Assembly (NCBI GenBank): GCA_947461175.1
Contig: CANHIY010000020.1
Location: 1 to 32,398, forward strand
Length of the DNA: 32,398 nucleotides
Direction of reading: 5' to 3'
Source: Bacteriovoracaceae bacterium
GTDB lineage: Bacteria > Bdellovibrionota > Bacteriovoracia > Bacteriovoracales > Bacteriovoracaceae
This document shows, piece by piece, positions 8,142 to 17,602 of the stretch (the first letter of the stretch is position 1; each line of letters opens with the position of its first letter). Below the pieces are notes generated by a model. That model was not told where the DNA came from. It was given only the letters and a program-made list of their open reading frames with translations, and did not search any database. Both the position numbers and the translations under genes were made by a program.

Positions 8142-8387
8142 TTATTTTGAAATTTTACTTTGAATTAAGACCACCATATCTCCAACATTCTTGAGAGATT
8201 GAAGTTCTCCCAAGGCAAAGCGGACCCGATGTTTCCCCTCAATGGCAGAAATCAGTTGTATGTGTGTCATGGAGTCCCACTCATCCACATCATTTGCTGA
8301 TGTTTCTTCTGACACTACTAAGTCTGGTAAGCCTAAAACCTCGCGCAAAGTTTCCGAAACTGATTTAAGAATTTCTTGGTTTGTCAT
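8142..8387 (-). CDS. Acyl carrier protein (DltC-like D-alanyl/aminoacyl carrier)
   Basis: 81 aa, four-helix carrier protein. The phosphopantetheine attachment serine is S39 in EWDSMTHIQLI; the usual DSL is DSM, which is common in stand-alone carrier proteins and DltC-like ones. Length is typical. Its ATG overlaps the stop of the adenylation gene by 4 bases (ATGA), and the MBOAT gene follows after 1 base, so the three genes are one translational unit. This placement, away from fatty-acid genes, makes it a dedicated carrier for the acyl group activated by the upstream enzyme. Confidence 0.88.
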   Translation of the reverse strand: MTNQEILKSVSETLREVLGLPDLVVSEETSANDVDEWDSMTHIQLISAIEGKHRVRFALGELQSLKNVGDMVVLIQSKISK

Positions 8388-9853
8388 ACTAAAGCCTTAT
8401 TTAAAGATTCAACATATTGTTCCCTTAAAGTTCTTCGACAAACCTTACCGGAAACATTGGTTGGATATTTCTCAACGAAAACAATTTTTTCAGGAATCTG
8501 ATAATCAAGAAGTAACTGACTCATTTCTTGTTTAATTTCCTTAATGGATTTTTTTTCTTTCATAATAAGAAAGCAAATTGTTTGATTTTCAGTAGCTTCA
8601 TTAGGGATGGCAATTGTAACTGAATCTTCAACATCATTGAGTCTTGTGATATAGGAGTCAATATCCAGAAGGTTAATTCTAAATCCCCGATATTTTATTG
8701 TGTCATCTGCTCGTCCGATGATGAAAAATTCATTCTTCTCTGATCTAAAAGCCAGGTCACCAGACTTATAATATAATTCACCATCAAAATGGACTAGGGC
8801 CCGGGAGGTTTGTTCCGGATTATTGATATATTCTTTTAAAAGTTGAACTCCTCCGATGTAGAGTTCTCCTTTTTGGTGAGGGTCAGAAATTTTACCTTCG
8901 TGCACGATGTGCGCCTTAACGTTGGTTAAGCATTTTCCAATAGAGATGACCCCGTCGATGCAGTCCAAAGACTCTTCATAGGTAATGTGTTTGACATGAG
9001 AGTAGACTGTTGCTTCTGTTGGACCATAGAAATTATATATGTTCACATCTCTGGTGAAATATTTCTTACATTTTTCATACAATCCATAGGAGAAGCGGGC
9101 CCCACCTAGAAAAAGTGTTCTAAGGCACGTATAGTCCATTCTCTCTGCCACTAGATCCGATAAAAACATATTGAGGTTATTTGGAACTGTATTAAGTAAA
9201 CTTATTCTCTTATTTTCAATTTCGAATCCAAGTTTAAAGATATTATTCTCAAAATTTGAAAAATAGAGAGCAACATTTTTTACAACAAACATTCCAATAT
9301 CCAGAACTGAAAGATCAAAAGAAAATTCGGTCATTTGAAGGAGATTATCGTCACTAGAGATGTTTTGAAAGTTCTCGAATAGAAACTTAAAGAAATTTTC
9401 CAGACCCTGCCTTTGAATGACAACGCCTTTTGGTCTTCCAGTGCTTCCGGAAGTGAAAATGATGTAGACCGTATCTTGCGGGGATAGATCTGGGAGAGTT
9501 TTTCTGATTTTTTCTTTGTAATTGATGATCTCATCAATGCTCAAATCATCGATAACCAGTGTAAAACTCGAATCCTCTCTGATTTGATCTAATCTGTCCT
9601 TTAGATAATCCTGTTTAAGTGGGATATAGGGGATACCAACTTCCATGCATGCCAACATGCAAAGTAGATAGCGGTAATCTTTGGTCAACTTAATCACCAC
9701 ACATTCATTTTTGTGTGAATAGAAATCAAGGAGATATTGTTTAATAGAGTTGTACTCAGACCTTATTTGAGCTTCTGGTATTAGGTTACCCTGACGGTCG
9801 AATATTTTGAATGATGAATTCAAACGCGTTTGAATGAGCTCTCTTAAAAACAC
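8384..9853 (-). CDS. Amino-acid adenylation enzyme, DltA-like carrier-protein ligase
   Basis: 489 aa, ANL superfamily without fused carrier. The core motifs are in order: A3 YIIFTSGSTGRPKG (130-143), A4 FSFDLSV (177-183) with D180, which binds the substrate amine in amino-acid-activating members, A5 NFYGPTEAT, A7/A8 YKSGDLAFR..GRADDTIKYRGFRI, and the A10 lysine K470 in NVSGK. It activates an amino acid with ATP and loads it onto the downstream carrier protein. In B. cereus DltA a Cys in FCGE helps select D-alanine; here the matching segment is FLGG (L249), so the substrate may differ. GTG start with GGGGTGA 5 bases upstream. It is the first gene of the four-gene cassette. Confidence 0.87.
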   Translation of the reverse strand: MFLRELIQTRLNSSFKIFDRQGNLIPEAQIRSEYNSIKQYLLDFYSHKNECVVIKLTKDYRYLLCMLACMEVGIPYIPLKQDYLKDRLDQIREDSSFTLVIDDLSIDEIINYKEKIRKTLPDLSPQDTVYIIFTSGSTGRPKGVVIQRQGLENFFKFLFENFQNISSDDNLLQMTEFSFDLSVLDIGMFVVKNVALYFSNFENNIFKLGFEIENKRISLLNTVPNNLNMFLSDLVAERMDYTCLRTLFLGGARFSYGLYEKCKKYFTRDVNIYNFYGPTEATVYSHVKHITYEESLDCIDGVISIGKCLTNVKAHIVHEGKISDPHQKGELYIGGVQLLKEYINNPEQTSRALVHFDGELYYKSGDLAFRSEKNEFFIIGRADDTIKYRGFRINLLDIDSYITRLNDVEDSVTIAIPNEATENQTICFLIMKEKKSIKEIKQEMSQLLLDYQIPEKIVFVEKYPTNVSGKVCRRTLREQYVESLNKALV

Positions 9854-9918
9854 AATTTCACCCCATGGAATATTTTAAAAATATCCTTTTGAGGGGGGGT
9901 AGTAAAGAATTAAGTTCC

Positions 9919-10695
9919 CTACACTTTTTTAATGAAATTTTCTTTTGGCATCCTAATTCGAGGTCCGTAGATGCCTTTTTTATCCCTTTTTCCTGCACTG
10001 ATAACCATGACAATTTCAGCATTTCTATTTAGATCAAGTGTTTTCTTTATTCTCTTAGAATCTAATCCCTCCATGGGACAAGTATCAAAACCAAAAGCAG
10101 AAAAACCCATCATAATATTTTGACATGCTAGCGCTGTGGATTTTGCTGCCCAGACTCTCATATCAGAACGGGAGGTAGGTTCTCGGGGAACCGGACGAAA
10201 AAGACCAATGACGGATGTTATGATTTTTTTTGAATATCCAAAGATGCTTAGGGGCCCTTGACTGTACACCAAGGGAACTAGCTTTTCATAATAGGCTTGG
10301 GCAGATTTCGGAACATGGTCAGATTTTTCAAAAAGATGAAGCATCTCCTTCCTTCTCTCTTTCCACTTATCTAGTCTGGCAACGCAAACAATAATCTCTT
10401 GAGCTGTCTTCGCGGCTGGTTGATTAAAACATGCCTCAATCACTTCCGCCTTTTTTCTTGGATCTTGGACCCAGAAAAACTCCCAGGGTTGTAAATTGGA
10501 AGAATTGGGAGCTAATAGAGCCCATTCGAGAACACGCTCTACGACATCTTTGGGGATTTTTTCATTAGTATAAACACGAACAGATCTTCTGTTCTGAATC
10601 ACCTTGTTAAATTCATCAGGTGATGTTTCAAAGAGAGGTTCCTGGTGAGAAAAATCCGGAACGTTAGTGAAAATATCAGCTGATTGGTTTTTCAT
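9919..10695 (-). CDS. Nitroreductase-family FMN oxidoreductase
   Basis: 258 aa. Flavin-binding N-terminal part VIQNRRSVRVYTNEKIP followed by LEWALLAPNSSNLQPWEFFWV, which is the classic RRSxRxY...APS..N.QPW signature, and a C-terminal glycine-rich region around ENIMMG..AFGFDTCPMEG typical of the fold. The family reduces nitro, quinone or related substrates with NAD(P)H in the cytoplasm; the substrate here is unknown. It has an insertion (roughly 95-170) with basic and aromatic residues, longer than in minimal nitroreductases. AAAGG lies about 6 bases before the ATG, and the SNF2 gene ends 18 bases upstream, so they may be co-transcribed. Confidence 0.9.
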   Translation of the reverse strand: MKNQSADIFTNVPDFSHQEPLFETSPDEFNKVIQNRRSVRVYTNEKIPKDVVERVLEWALLAPNSSNLQPWEFFWVQDPRKKAEVIEACFNQPAAKTAQEIIVCVARLDKWKERRKEMLHLFEKSDHVPKSAQAYYEKLVPLVYSQGPLSIFGYSKKIITSVIGLFRPVPREPTSRSDMRVWAAKSTALACQNIMMGFSAFGFDTCPMEGLDSKRIKKTLDLNRNAEIVMVISAGKRDKKGIYGPRIRMPKENFIKKV

Positions 10696-10713
10696 TGATG
10701 ACCTTTGGTGTTT

Positions 10714-13700
10714 TTAGCTAAGAAGGTGTTGAAAGTCGTCCATGGATAATTTTCCGCTAAAGTATTCATCATCATCTTCTGCCATTAAGTCTTTGAAAAG
10801 TTCTCGCTTACTTTGTTGTAAAATAAGTACTTTTTCTTCTACGGACTCTTTGATGATGGGTCTGTAAACAGTAAGTTTGTTTTCCTGGCCAATCCGGTGA
10901 GCACGATCGATGGCCTGTCTCTCAACGGCTGGGTTCCACCAAGGGTCCATTAAGAAAATATAACTTGCGGCCGTGAGATTTAAGCCAAATCCACCGGCCT
11001 TAAGTGAGATGAGGAAAATCTGAGCATCACCGTTTTGAAATAATTCAACTTGCTCGCCTCTTTTTTTAATGGTCTGAGATCCATCAATTCTTGCCATTTT
11101 CCAGCCAGCAACTTTGATTTTATTTTCAATCATATCCAGATAGGTCGTAAACTGAGAAAATACTAAAGTTTTATGGCCTTCAGTAACCAATTGCTCCAAA
11201 TTCTCCATCAAAAAATCAATTTTAGTTGATTGAAATTGAGGCTGTTTTTGCCAAAGACAAAGTTGTCTCATCTCAAGTAGTGATTTAAGTACTTCACCAT
11301 ACCTTTTCGCTCCAGGGGCGAGCATCGTAGCTCTGATGGCATTGAGCTTTTGGTGGTAAAATGATTTTTCTTCTTCAGAAAAATCAAGATAAACACAATT
11401 TTCAACCTTTTCTGGTAATTCCTTAAGAACTTGATCCTTAGTCCGCCTTAAAATAAATGGTTTCACTGTTTTTCGCGCAAGAAGGCGGTTTTTATTCTTT
11501 GAAGTTGAGCGGATAAGTCCCAAGTCTCCCCACACACCTGGCACACATAAGTCCATGATGTTATAAAACTCAGAAAGATCATTTTCTACAGGTGTACCTG
11601 TCAAACAAATTCTAAACTTAGCTTTAAGTTGTCTCGCGGCATTGGCACCAAGAGATCTGATGTTTTTTAGATGCTGAACTTCATCAAATATCAAAATATC
11701 AAATTCTTCTTGACCCAGTTTGGTAAAAGATTCCTTCTTCATGAGACCATAGGAAGTGAGAATAACTTGTGCCGTGGTATCGAGTTCTCTTTCATTTCCG
11801 TAATAAATCGAAAAACTCAAGTCAGAGAATTTTTCCAGTTCATTTTTCCAATTGTAGAGGATACTCACTGGACAAATAATCAGGACTTTTTTAATTTCTT
11901 TTCTTAAGGTTTGAAGCAGCATGATAGTTTGAAGAGTTTTACCTAGTCCCATATCATCTGCAAGACACGCTCCGAAGTGATGTTCATACAGAAAGCGAAG
12001 CCAGTTGTAGCCGCCTAATTGGTAAGGGCGAGCAATGTCGGCGTACATCGGATCACATTCATATTGAGGCATATCCTCCATGGACATGATTTTTTCGCAA
12101 AACTTTTCCTCTTCAGGAGTTAGTGCGCCTTCAATTCCTAATCTTTTTAACTCGAATAGTTCAAAAATTCGCGACCGTTGAAGAAAAAGACCAAATCGGG
12201 ACACACCTTTTAGTTGTTCTTTTTTCTCTCCCTCGTATTTCGTATAGCGCTTCATAAAGCGCAAGAGATCTCTTTGTTGATCGGTGAGGAGGATGAGGCC
12301 TTTATTTGAGATAAGGAAATTATCAGTAACTTCAGCATTTTTAATGACATCAAGGTCTTCATCATTGATGACGAGATCCATCTGAAACCAATCCAGCTTT
12401 TCTAAATTTCTTTCAAATCGGATTGAACTTTTCCAGGTTCTGATTTGTTGTTGATCATATAGAATGGATATGTTCAGTGGTGACAGACTTTGGTAAAAAT
12501 TTGAAATGCCTTCAAGAAGTGTATTTTTTGGGATCTGGAAGACTATTTTCCTTTCTTCTTTTAAATAAAAGGACGTTTTAAATCCAAGCTCCCCAAAGCA
12601 TTCAAGATAGGTGGTGAATATTTTTTTGAAAATTTTGGTTTTCAGGATAAATATTTTTCTAAAAACTGGATCAAAGAACGGAAGTTCTTGATCGCTCATG
12701 ATAAGTGTTATCCACTCGTTCATGATCGCTTTACGTGAGGCGGAGTGAAGATATTTTTTGTGAAAAAAAGTTTCTCTTTCAAAATCTTCAATAAGTGTTT
12801 TAAAAAAAAGTAAGGCATCTGTTTTTGTTCGAAAACTTCCGGCCCATCCTTGTTCACTTACAAAGAGCAGAAAAGGGGATGGTAAGGGAACCAGTTTCCC
12901 GTCCGGAGTAAAAAGTTCTAACTCAAAGTTCAGAAAACTTTTTCTTGAGGATGAGTTGATAGAAAACCGATAATCCATGTCTTCAACTGGAAAATTCTCC
13001 CAAGGCTCACCTTCAATCAATAAACTTCCAATACCTTTCATCTTGAGTGGTAAAAAAAGTCTTATAAGGTCTTGAATGTCACCAATCGCATCCTGGAGTT
13101 TAAGTTTAGAGACGAGGTCTCTTATTTCTGAAGGTAAATCAAGGGCATCACCTGTGTTCCAGTTAAATAGATAAAGAACATCAAGGATGGATACTTCCTT
13201 GGTTATAATTTCGCCCTCAATCCATTTAAACTGATAGGCGTATTTTTCTTCAACATAAAGTGAATCTTTATACTCCTCTAATTCTGTGGCCTTAATGAGA
13301 TTGATAAGAAGTTTTCCTTTCCAGCTTGAAGGGGCAGGAAACTGGATCACTTTTCTGTTTGTGAGAGTGTATTGAAGGGAGCTAAAAGTTGAGCTTACTC
13401 TTGCACCTGTCATTTGGGTAGCATACTTAACAAGAGTTCCGTACCTCTCAACGTGAACGCCCTCTTGGGAAAGCAAACTTAGTGACACAGTTGATGTTAT
13501 TTTGTCAGTTTGTTTTTCCTGAATTTCTGCAAATTTGATTAGAAGACTGCCCGCATGATGACATGGTTGAGGCAGAACACACGTACATTGGCTTGATAAT
13601 TTTTCCTGTCCATCAATTTTTTTTAAACTTATTTTTGACTCATAGTTGGTATTGTTTTCTGCCACGATCCCAGAAATAATCAGGTAAGTTTCCAGTGATC

Positions 13701-13824
13701 CCTTCATGAAAGAGAGAGAAACTCTTCCTTGATCTACCATTTTTCTTCCTTGAAATACGATATTCGGTTGAAAGTACTTCTCAAGGAGATCAAAAACGGG
13801 TTTGTTTTTGTTCGTATATTCCAT
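10714..13824 (-). CDS. SWIM zinc-finger SNF2-family DEAD/DEAH helicase
   Basis: 1036 aa from ATG at 13824. A GTG 24 bases upstream is in frame, but it abuts a TATAAT (13854-13849) that would start transcription downstream of that GTG, while AAGAGG stands just before the ATG. The N-terminal SWIM finger is C80, C82, C88 and H90 (CTCVLPQPCHH). The C-terminal half holds the SNF2 motor: DDMGLGKTLQTI (Walker A), FDEVQHLKN (the usual DEAH/DEAQ is DEVQ), LTGTPVEND, SLKAGGFGLNLTAA and DRAHRIGQ. It is an ATP-driven DNA translocase presumed to displace proteins such as RNA polymerase from DNA. The nitroreductase gene follows after 18 bases. Confidence 0.93.
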   Translation of the reverse strand: MEYTNKNKPVFDLLEKYFQPNIVFQGRKMVDQGRVSLSFMKGSLETYLIISGIVAENNTNYESKISLKKIDGQEKLSSQCTCVLPQPCHHAGSLLIKFAEIQEKQTDKITSTVSLSLLSQEGVHVERYGTLVKYATQMTGARVSSTFSSLQYTLTNRKVIQFPAPSSWKGKLLINLIKATELEEYKDSLYVEEKYAYQFKWIEGEIITKEVSILDVLYLFNWNTGDALDLPSEIRDLVSKLKLQDAIGDIQDLIRLFLPLKMKGIGSLLIEGEPWENFPVEDMDYRFSINSSSRKSFLNFELELFTPDGKLVPLPSPFLLFVSEQGWAGSFRTKTDALLFFKTLIEDFERETFFHKKYLHSASRKAIMNEWITLIMSDQELPFFDPVFRKIFILKTKIFKKIFTTYLECFGELGFKTSFYLKEERKIVFQIPKNTLLEGISNFYQSLSPLNISILYDQQQIRTWKSSIRFERNLEKLDWFQMDLVINDEDLDVIKNAEVTDNFLISNKGLILLTDQQRDLLRFMKRYTKYEGEKKEQLKGVSRFGLFLQRSRIFELFELKRLGIEGALTPEEEKFCEKIMSMEDMPQYECDPMYADIARPYQLGGYNWLRFLYEHHFGACLADDMGLGKTLQTIMLLQTLRKEIKKVLIICPVSILYNWKNELEKFSDLSFSIYYGNERELDTTAQVILTSYGLMKKESFTKLGQEEFDILIFDEVQHLKNIRSLGANAARQLKAKFRICLTGTPVENDLSEFYNIMDLCVPGVWGDLGLIRSTSKNKNRLLARKTVKPFILRRTKDQVLKELPEKVENCVYLDFSEEEKSFYHQKLNAIRATMLAPGAKRYGEVLKSLLEMRQLCLWQKQPQFQSTKIDFLMENLEQLVTEGHKTLVFSQFTTYLDMIENKIKVAGWKMARIDGSQTIKKRGEQVELFQNGDAQIFLISLKAGGFGLNLTAASYIFLMDPWWNPAVERQAIDRAHRIGQENKLTVYRPIIKESVEEKVLILQQSKRELFKDLMAEDDDEYFSGKLSMDDFQHLLS

Positions 13825-13848
13825 AAACCTCTTTTCATCAAAAATCAC

Positions 13849-13854
13849 ATTATA
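13849..13854 (-). promoter_or_regulatory. Probable -10 element for the SNF2 gene
   Basis: Exact TATAAT on the minus strand, 24 bases before the preferred ATG. The hexamer 17 bases upstream is TGTCAA, a poor -35, so the promoter call rests on the -10, its position and the AAGAGG ribosome site beyond it. Confidence 0.45.
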
Positions 13855-13924
13855 AGCGGTTTTTAACTACTTTGACAGTTAAACATGATTAAGAATAAGC
13901 AGATGTGGAGATGGGAATAAAAGT

Positions 13925-13958
13925 TTGGGTGATGCTCTCTAAAAAGAGCATCACCCAA
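13925..13958 (-). terminator. Rho-independent terminator after rpoD
   Basis: 14-bp perfect stem (13925-13938 with 13945-13958; core GGGTGATGCTCT) and a 6-base loop, only a few bases beyond the rpoD stop. In the minus-strand transcript it is followed by AACTTTTATT, a modest U-rich tract. The plus-direction flank has no U tract, so it serves the minus-strand operon. Confidence 0.8.
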
Positions 13959-13963
13959 TTGAA

Positions 13964-15703
13964 TCAATTATCAAGATAGGATTTAAGAAGTTTTGCTCGA
14001 GAGGGGTGTCTTAACTTTCTCAGGGCCTTCGCTTCAATCTGACGAATACGCTCACGTGTTACAAAAAAGTCCTGTCCAACTTCTTCAAGAGTATGGTCGG
14101 ATTTTTCACCAATTCCAAATCGCATACGAAGAACTTTCTCTTCTCTAGGAGTAAGAGTTGAAAGAACAGATCGGGTTTGTTCTGAAAGTGTCACACTCAT
14201 GACAGCGTCCGCTGGAGAAATGATTTTTTTATCCTCAATAAAGTCTCCGAGGGATGAATCTTCTTCCTCCCCAATAGGAGTTTCAAGGGAAATAGGTTCC
14301 TTAGAAATTTTGAAAACCTTTTTCACTTTATCAACCGACAATTCCATCTTTTCAGCAATTTCTTCAGGGGTCGGTTCACGACCAAGTTCCTGGATGAGTT
14401 GTCTTGAAGTACGTGCAAGTTTGTTAATTGTTTCAATCATGTGAACCGGAATACGGATTGTTCTTCCCTGATCAGCGATGGCCCTTGTAATGGCCTGTCG
14501 GATCCACCAGGTGGCATAAGTAGAAAATTTATATCCACGACGGTACTCAAATTTATCAACCGCCTTCATGAGTCCAATATTTCCTTCTTGGATAAGATCA
14601 AGGAACTGTAGTCCTCTGTTTGTGTATTTTTTGGATATCGAAACAACCAACCGTAGGTTCGCTTCAACTAGTTGGGATTTTGCTTTATCCGCTTTCTCTT
14701 CGCCAGTCACAATGATGTTGTAAACGGATTGAATATCTTCAAAAGCCATTCCTGCGTCAATTGCAAGCCTTCTTAGTTTTCGCAGAATATCTTCCTGTGT
14801 CCGGATCATCTGTTCAATTTTTGCGTCTGTGGTGAAGAGATTTCTTGCGAGTTCACGTTTAAAAGCATCATCCTCAATCAAACGGTCATAAAGAGTTTTA
14901 TAGGCTTCATCATTGGAAACCTCCAGGAACTTGTAGATCCTTTCCTGCTGTTCATACAATTCGCGAAATTGAAGGTAGTAGGATTTTACTGGCTCGGTAA
15001 AAGAGTTGATGATCTTACGGTTAAAGGTCAGATCAACCAGTTCCTCTCCCACCTTATTCATCATTTCCTGTTCTTCTTTGTCTAGCTTCTTAAGAGTACC
15101 GTCTTCATTAACGATTTTACTAAAGAGCTCCTTAACGTGCTCAACCACTGAGAATATTCTGTCTCTCGTGTCATGGATTTCTTTCTCACTTGATTCATCG
15201 TCAAGTCCTCGAACAAGATCTTTTACAAATTCATTTTGTTCTTCTGCTTGGATAACTTTATTCTTAAGCTTAACAATTTCCTCAAGGGCATGCTTTGATT
15301 TCAGGCATGAGAGAACGATTTCCTTTTCTCCCTCTTCAATCTCTTTAGCGATTTTAACCTCTCCTTCTCGAGTAAGGAGGGCAACGGATCCCATCTTCTT
15401 AAGATATAATTTAACAGGATCACTGGATGAGGCACGTAATTCAGCTTCTTCATCAACAGTGAGTGGATCTTCAGCTACTTCAGTACTACTTTTCTCAGTT
15501 TCTTCTTCATCAATTTCTGGACTTTTGACTTGAATTCTAGCTTCTTCAATTTTCTCCATAATTTGATCAATAGAGGCAGGGTCTACGATGTTCGCAGGAA
15601 TTGCATCATTGATTTCTTCAGGGGTAAGGTAGGTTTGGTCCTTACCTTTCATGATGAGACGAGAAAATTCGCGTGAATTTAAAAAGGCAATGACAACTGA
15701 CAT
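13964..15703 (-). CDS. rpoD: RNA polymerase primary sigma factor RpoD (sigma-70)
   Basis: 579 aa; ATG with TAGGAGA upstream. Domains in order: region 1.1 ([17 protein letters not shown]), an acidic linker, region 1.2 ([21 protein letters not shown]), a non-conserved insert, regions 2.1-2.4 ([15 protein letters not shown] through [21 protein letters not shown]), region 3 ([13 protein letters not shown]), and region 4 with helix-turn-helix [20 protein letters not shown] and RKLRHPSR. This is the housekeeping sigma factor that directs core polymerase to -35/-10 promoters. It begins 15 bases after dnaG, as in the classical macromolecular-synthesis operon, and is closed by the hairpin at 13925-13958. 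A plus-strand open frame inside it is a shadow. Confidence 0.98.
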   Translation of the reverse strand: MSVVIAFLNSREFSRLIMKGKDQTYLTPEEINDAIPANIVDPASIDQIMEKIEEARIQVKSPEIDEEETEKSSTEVAEDPLTVDEEAELRASSSDPVKLYLKKMGSVALLTREGEVKIAKEIEEGEKEIVLSCLKSKHALEEIVKLKNKVIQAEEQNEFVKDLVRGLDDESSEKEIHDTRDRIFSVVEHVKELFSKIVNEDGTLKKLDKEEQEMMNKVGEELVDLTFNRKIINSFTEPVKSYYLQFRELYEQQERIYKFLEVSNDEAYKTLYDRLIEDDAFKRELARNLFTTDAKIEQMIRTQEDILRKLRRLAIDAGMAFEDIQSVYNIIVTGEEKADKAKSQLVEANLRLVVSISKKYTNRGLQFLDLIQEGNIGLMKAVDKFEYRRGYKFSTYATWWIRQAITRAIADQGRTIRIPVHMIETINKLARTSRQLIQELGREPTPEEIAEKMELSVDKVKKVFKISKEPISLETPIGEEEDSSLGDFIEDKKIISPADAVMSVTLSEQTRSVLSTLTPREEKVLRMRFGIGEKSDHTLEEVGQDFFVTRERIRQIEAKALRKLRHPSRAKLLKSYLDN

Positions 15704-15718
15704 AGGATCTCCTAAAAC

Positions 15719-17593
15719 TTAGGGCACTGAATTTTTGAGATTTAGCATCTCTCTGTCCAGTTTTGAGATTTCACCCAAAATAAAATTTACTTCTTCTTGT
15801 GTGGAAGATGTTTTCTGCTGTTGCACAAGCTCTGTGCGACGCAGTTTTAACCGTTCCATCATAAGCATCTTAAGGTAGTCCTTAAGCATTTTTTTTATGA
15901 CTTTATCATTATATTTTGTCCCGAAATGGAAGAGAGCTTCCGTTCCGATATCGACAATTTCTTTAGTATAGTTTCCGTAGTGAAGCTCATTTTGCACAAT
16001 AGAAACATACTCAGCATCGTCGATTTCAAAATAAATTTTAGCTAGCCATTGAATTAGTCTTTTTACCTCATCATGCCCAATAGTGGCAAGAAATTCATCA
16101 ATCATTAAGTGCGTCAAGAACTCAGGATGACAAAGAATTTCTCGGACAAAGAGCCTCTCGCTTTTTGAAGGGGGCAAAGATACTTGACTTCGAACCTGAT
16201 TATGCAAATCCTGGGCCTGCTGTGCTTTTTGATCAATTTCTTCTTCAATAACCATAAGACTAGGTTTTTCTTCCCTGAGGGGAGTCTTTTCTTTTTGGAG
16301 GCTTAGAAATTCTTTGTAGCTCTCAAGTATTGTTCCTGGGTCACTACGAAGACCAAGTGTTTTGGCCGCCCCAACGATCCTTTCTGTGGCAGAAAGGTGC
16401 TCTTTGAGGGGTGATACGAGGTCAAAAATTTTGTGCAGTATGTCTAGTTTTAAGTCAGTATTTTCTTGAATTTTTTCCGGATAAAGTTCTTGGATTAGGA
16501 CATCTAAATAGATCGGGGCTTTTTCAATCTTTTCAAGAAGGGCAAGCCTGCCATGATTTACCAAAAATTCGTCAGGGTCCTTGTTGGGAGCAAAGTTGAT
16601 GTACTTGGGAAGAATGCCGTGTCCCAAAAGTTGAGCATTTATTCTGAGCATGGCCTTTTTACCAGCGGCATCCGAATCCATCCCAAGATAGACATTCTTA
16701 GTCATATTTGAAATCAGCCTGATGGAGTGATCTGAAAGTGCTGTGCCCATGGTCCCTACAGTCTGTAGAAAACCAAACTGGTGCATCATGATCACATCCA
16801 TATTTCCTTCAACAATAATGAGCTGATCACTTTGTCGGATTGAGTTTTTACCAAAGTAATACCCAAAAAGAATTGATCCCTTGTCGAAGATAAAGGATTC
16901 TCCAGAGTTTAAATATTTAGGATTTTGGTCTGGGAGTACTGCTCTGGAGCTGTAGCCTCTGACCTGACCTGAGTGATCATGGATAGGAAACATGATTCGG
17001 TCTCGGTAGAAGTCATAATGACTGTTTCTGGAATCATTATAGCGGATGAGACCTATTTCTTTGGCCACAGCTCTGGCCTCATTCCCATCAGAGCCTTTAA
17101 TGGTGTCAAGATAGTGGAAAAGAGAGTTATGACCGGGAGCGTACCCAATTTGCCATTTTTCTACGGATTCTTGGGAAAGTTTTCTTCTTTCAATAAAATC
17201 AGCATAGGGTTTGGGGGTTTGAGAGGCAACTTTCTTAAAAATTTTCACAGAAGCACTCAGTACTCTGAATGCCATTTCAATTTTAGGATTTTTCTTCTTT
17301 TCCTTGTGATCTTCAAATGGAAGGCCAAGAATTCCAGAAATCTCCTTCAGGGCCTCAACAAATTCTAATTTTTTATAGCCCATGACAAAAGTAATAGCGT
17401 CTCCGCCAGCCCCGCAGGCAAAGCACTTATACATGCCTTTAGCATCGTTAACTTTTAAGGAGGGTTTCGTGTCCGAATGGAAGGGGCAAATTGCCTCGAG
17501 GTTTGCTCCACGCTTGTTAAGGGAAATGTAGTGGCTTAGGACGAGTGAAACGGGTGACTCTTTGATCCGCTCTTTTAATTGCTCGTAGGCCAC
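15719..17593 (-). CDS. dnaG: DNA primase DnaG
   Basis: 624 aa; GTG start with AAGGA 7 bases upstream. The N-terminal CHC2 zinc finger has C36, H39, C57 and C60 (ICPFHSDTKPS ... YKCFACG). The central TOPRIM catalytic core includes IIVEGNMDVIMMHQFG and GMDSDAAGKKA. A variable C-terminal region (helical, about 420-624) would bind the DnaB helicase. DnaG synthesises RNA primers for replication forks. It sits between trmB (9 bases upstream) and rpoD (15 bases downstream); rpsU, present in the enterobacterial form of this operon, is absent here. Confidence 0.97.
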   Translation of the reverse strand: MAYEQLKERIKESPVSLVLSHYISLNKRGANLEAICPFHSDTKPSLKVNDAKGMYKCFACGAGGDAITFVMGYKKLEFVEALKEISGILGLPFEDHKEKKKNPKIEMAFRVLSASVKIFKKVASQTPKPYADFIERRKLSQESVEKWQIGYAPGHNSLFHYLDTIKGSDGNEARAVAKEIGLIRYNDSRNSHYDFYRDRIMFPIHDHSGQVRGYSSRAVLPDQNPKYLNSGESFIFDKGSILFGYYFGKNSIRQSDQLIIVEGNMDVIMMHQFGFLQTVGTMGTALSDHSIRLISNMTKNVYLGMDSDAAGKKAMLRINAQLLGHGILPKYINFAPNKDPDEFLVNHGRLALLEKIEKAPIYLDVLIQELYPEKIQENTDLKLDILHKIFDLVSPLKEHLSATERIVGAAKTLGLRSDPGTILESYKEFLSLQKEKTPLREEKPSLMVIEEEIDQKAQQAQDLHNQVRSQVSLPPSKSERLFVREILCHPEFLTHLMIDEFLATIGHDEVKRLIQWLAKIYFEIDDAEYVSIVQNELHYGNYTKEIVDIGTEALFHFGTKYNDKVIKKMLKDYLKMLMMERLKLRRTELVQQQKTSSTQEEVNFILGEISKLDREMLNLKNSVP

Positions 17594-17602
17594 AATAATT
17601 CC

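Noticed and set aside
15006-15533. 175-codon plus-strand open frame
   Set aside because: It lies fully inside rpoD on the opposite strand and is a serine-rich shadow typical of low-GC coding DNA; no ribosome site or family.
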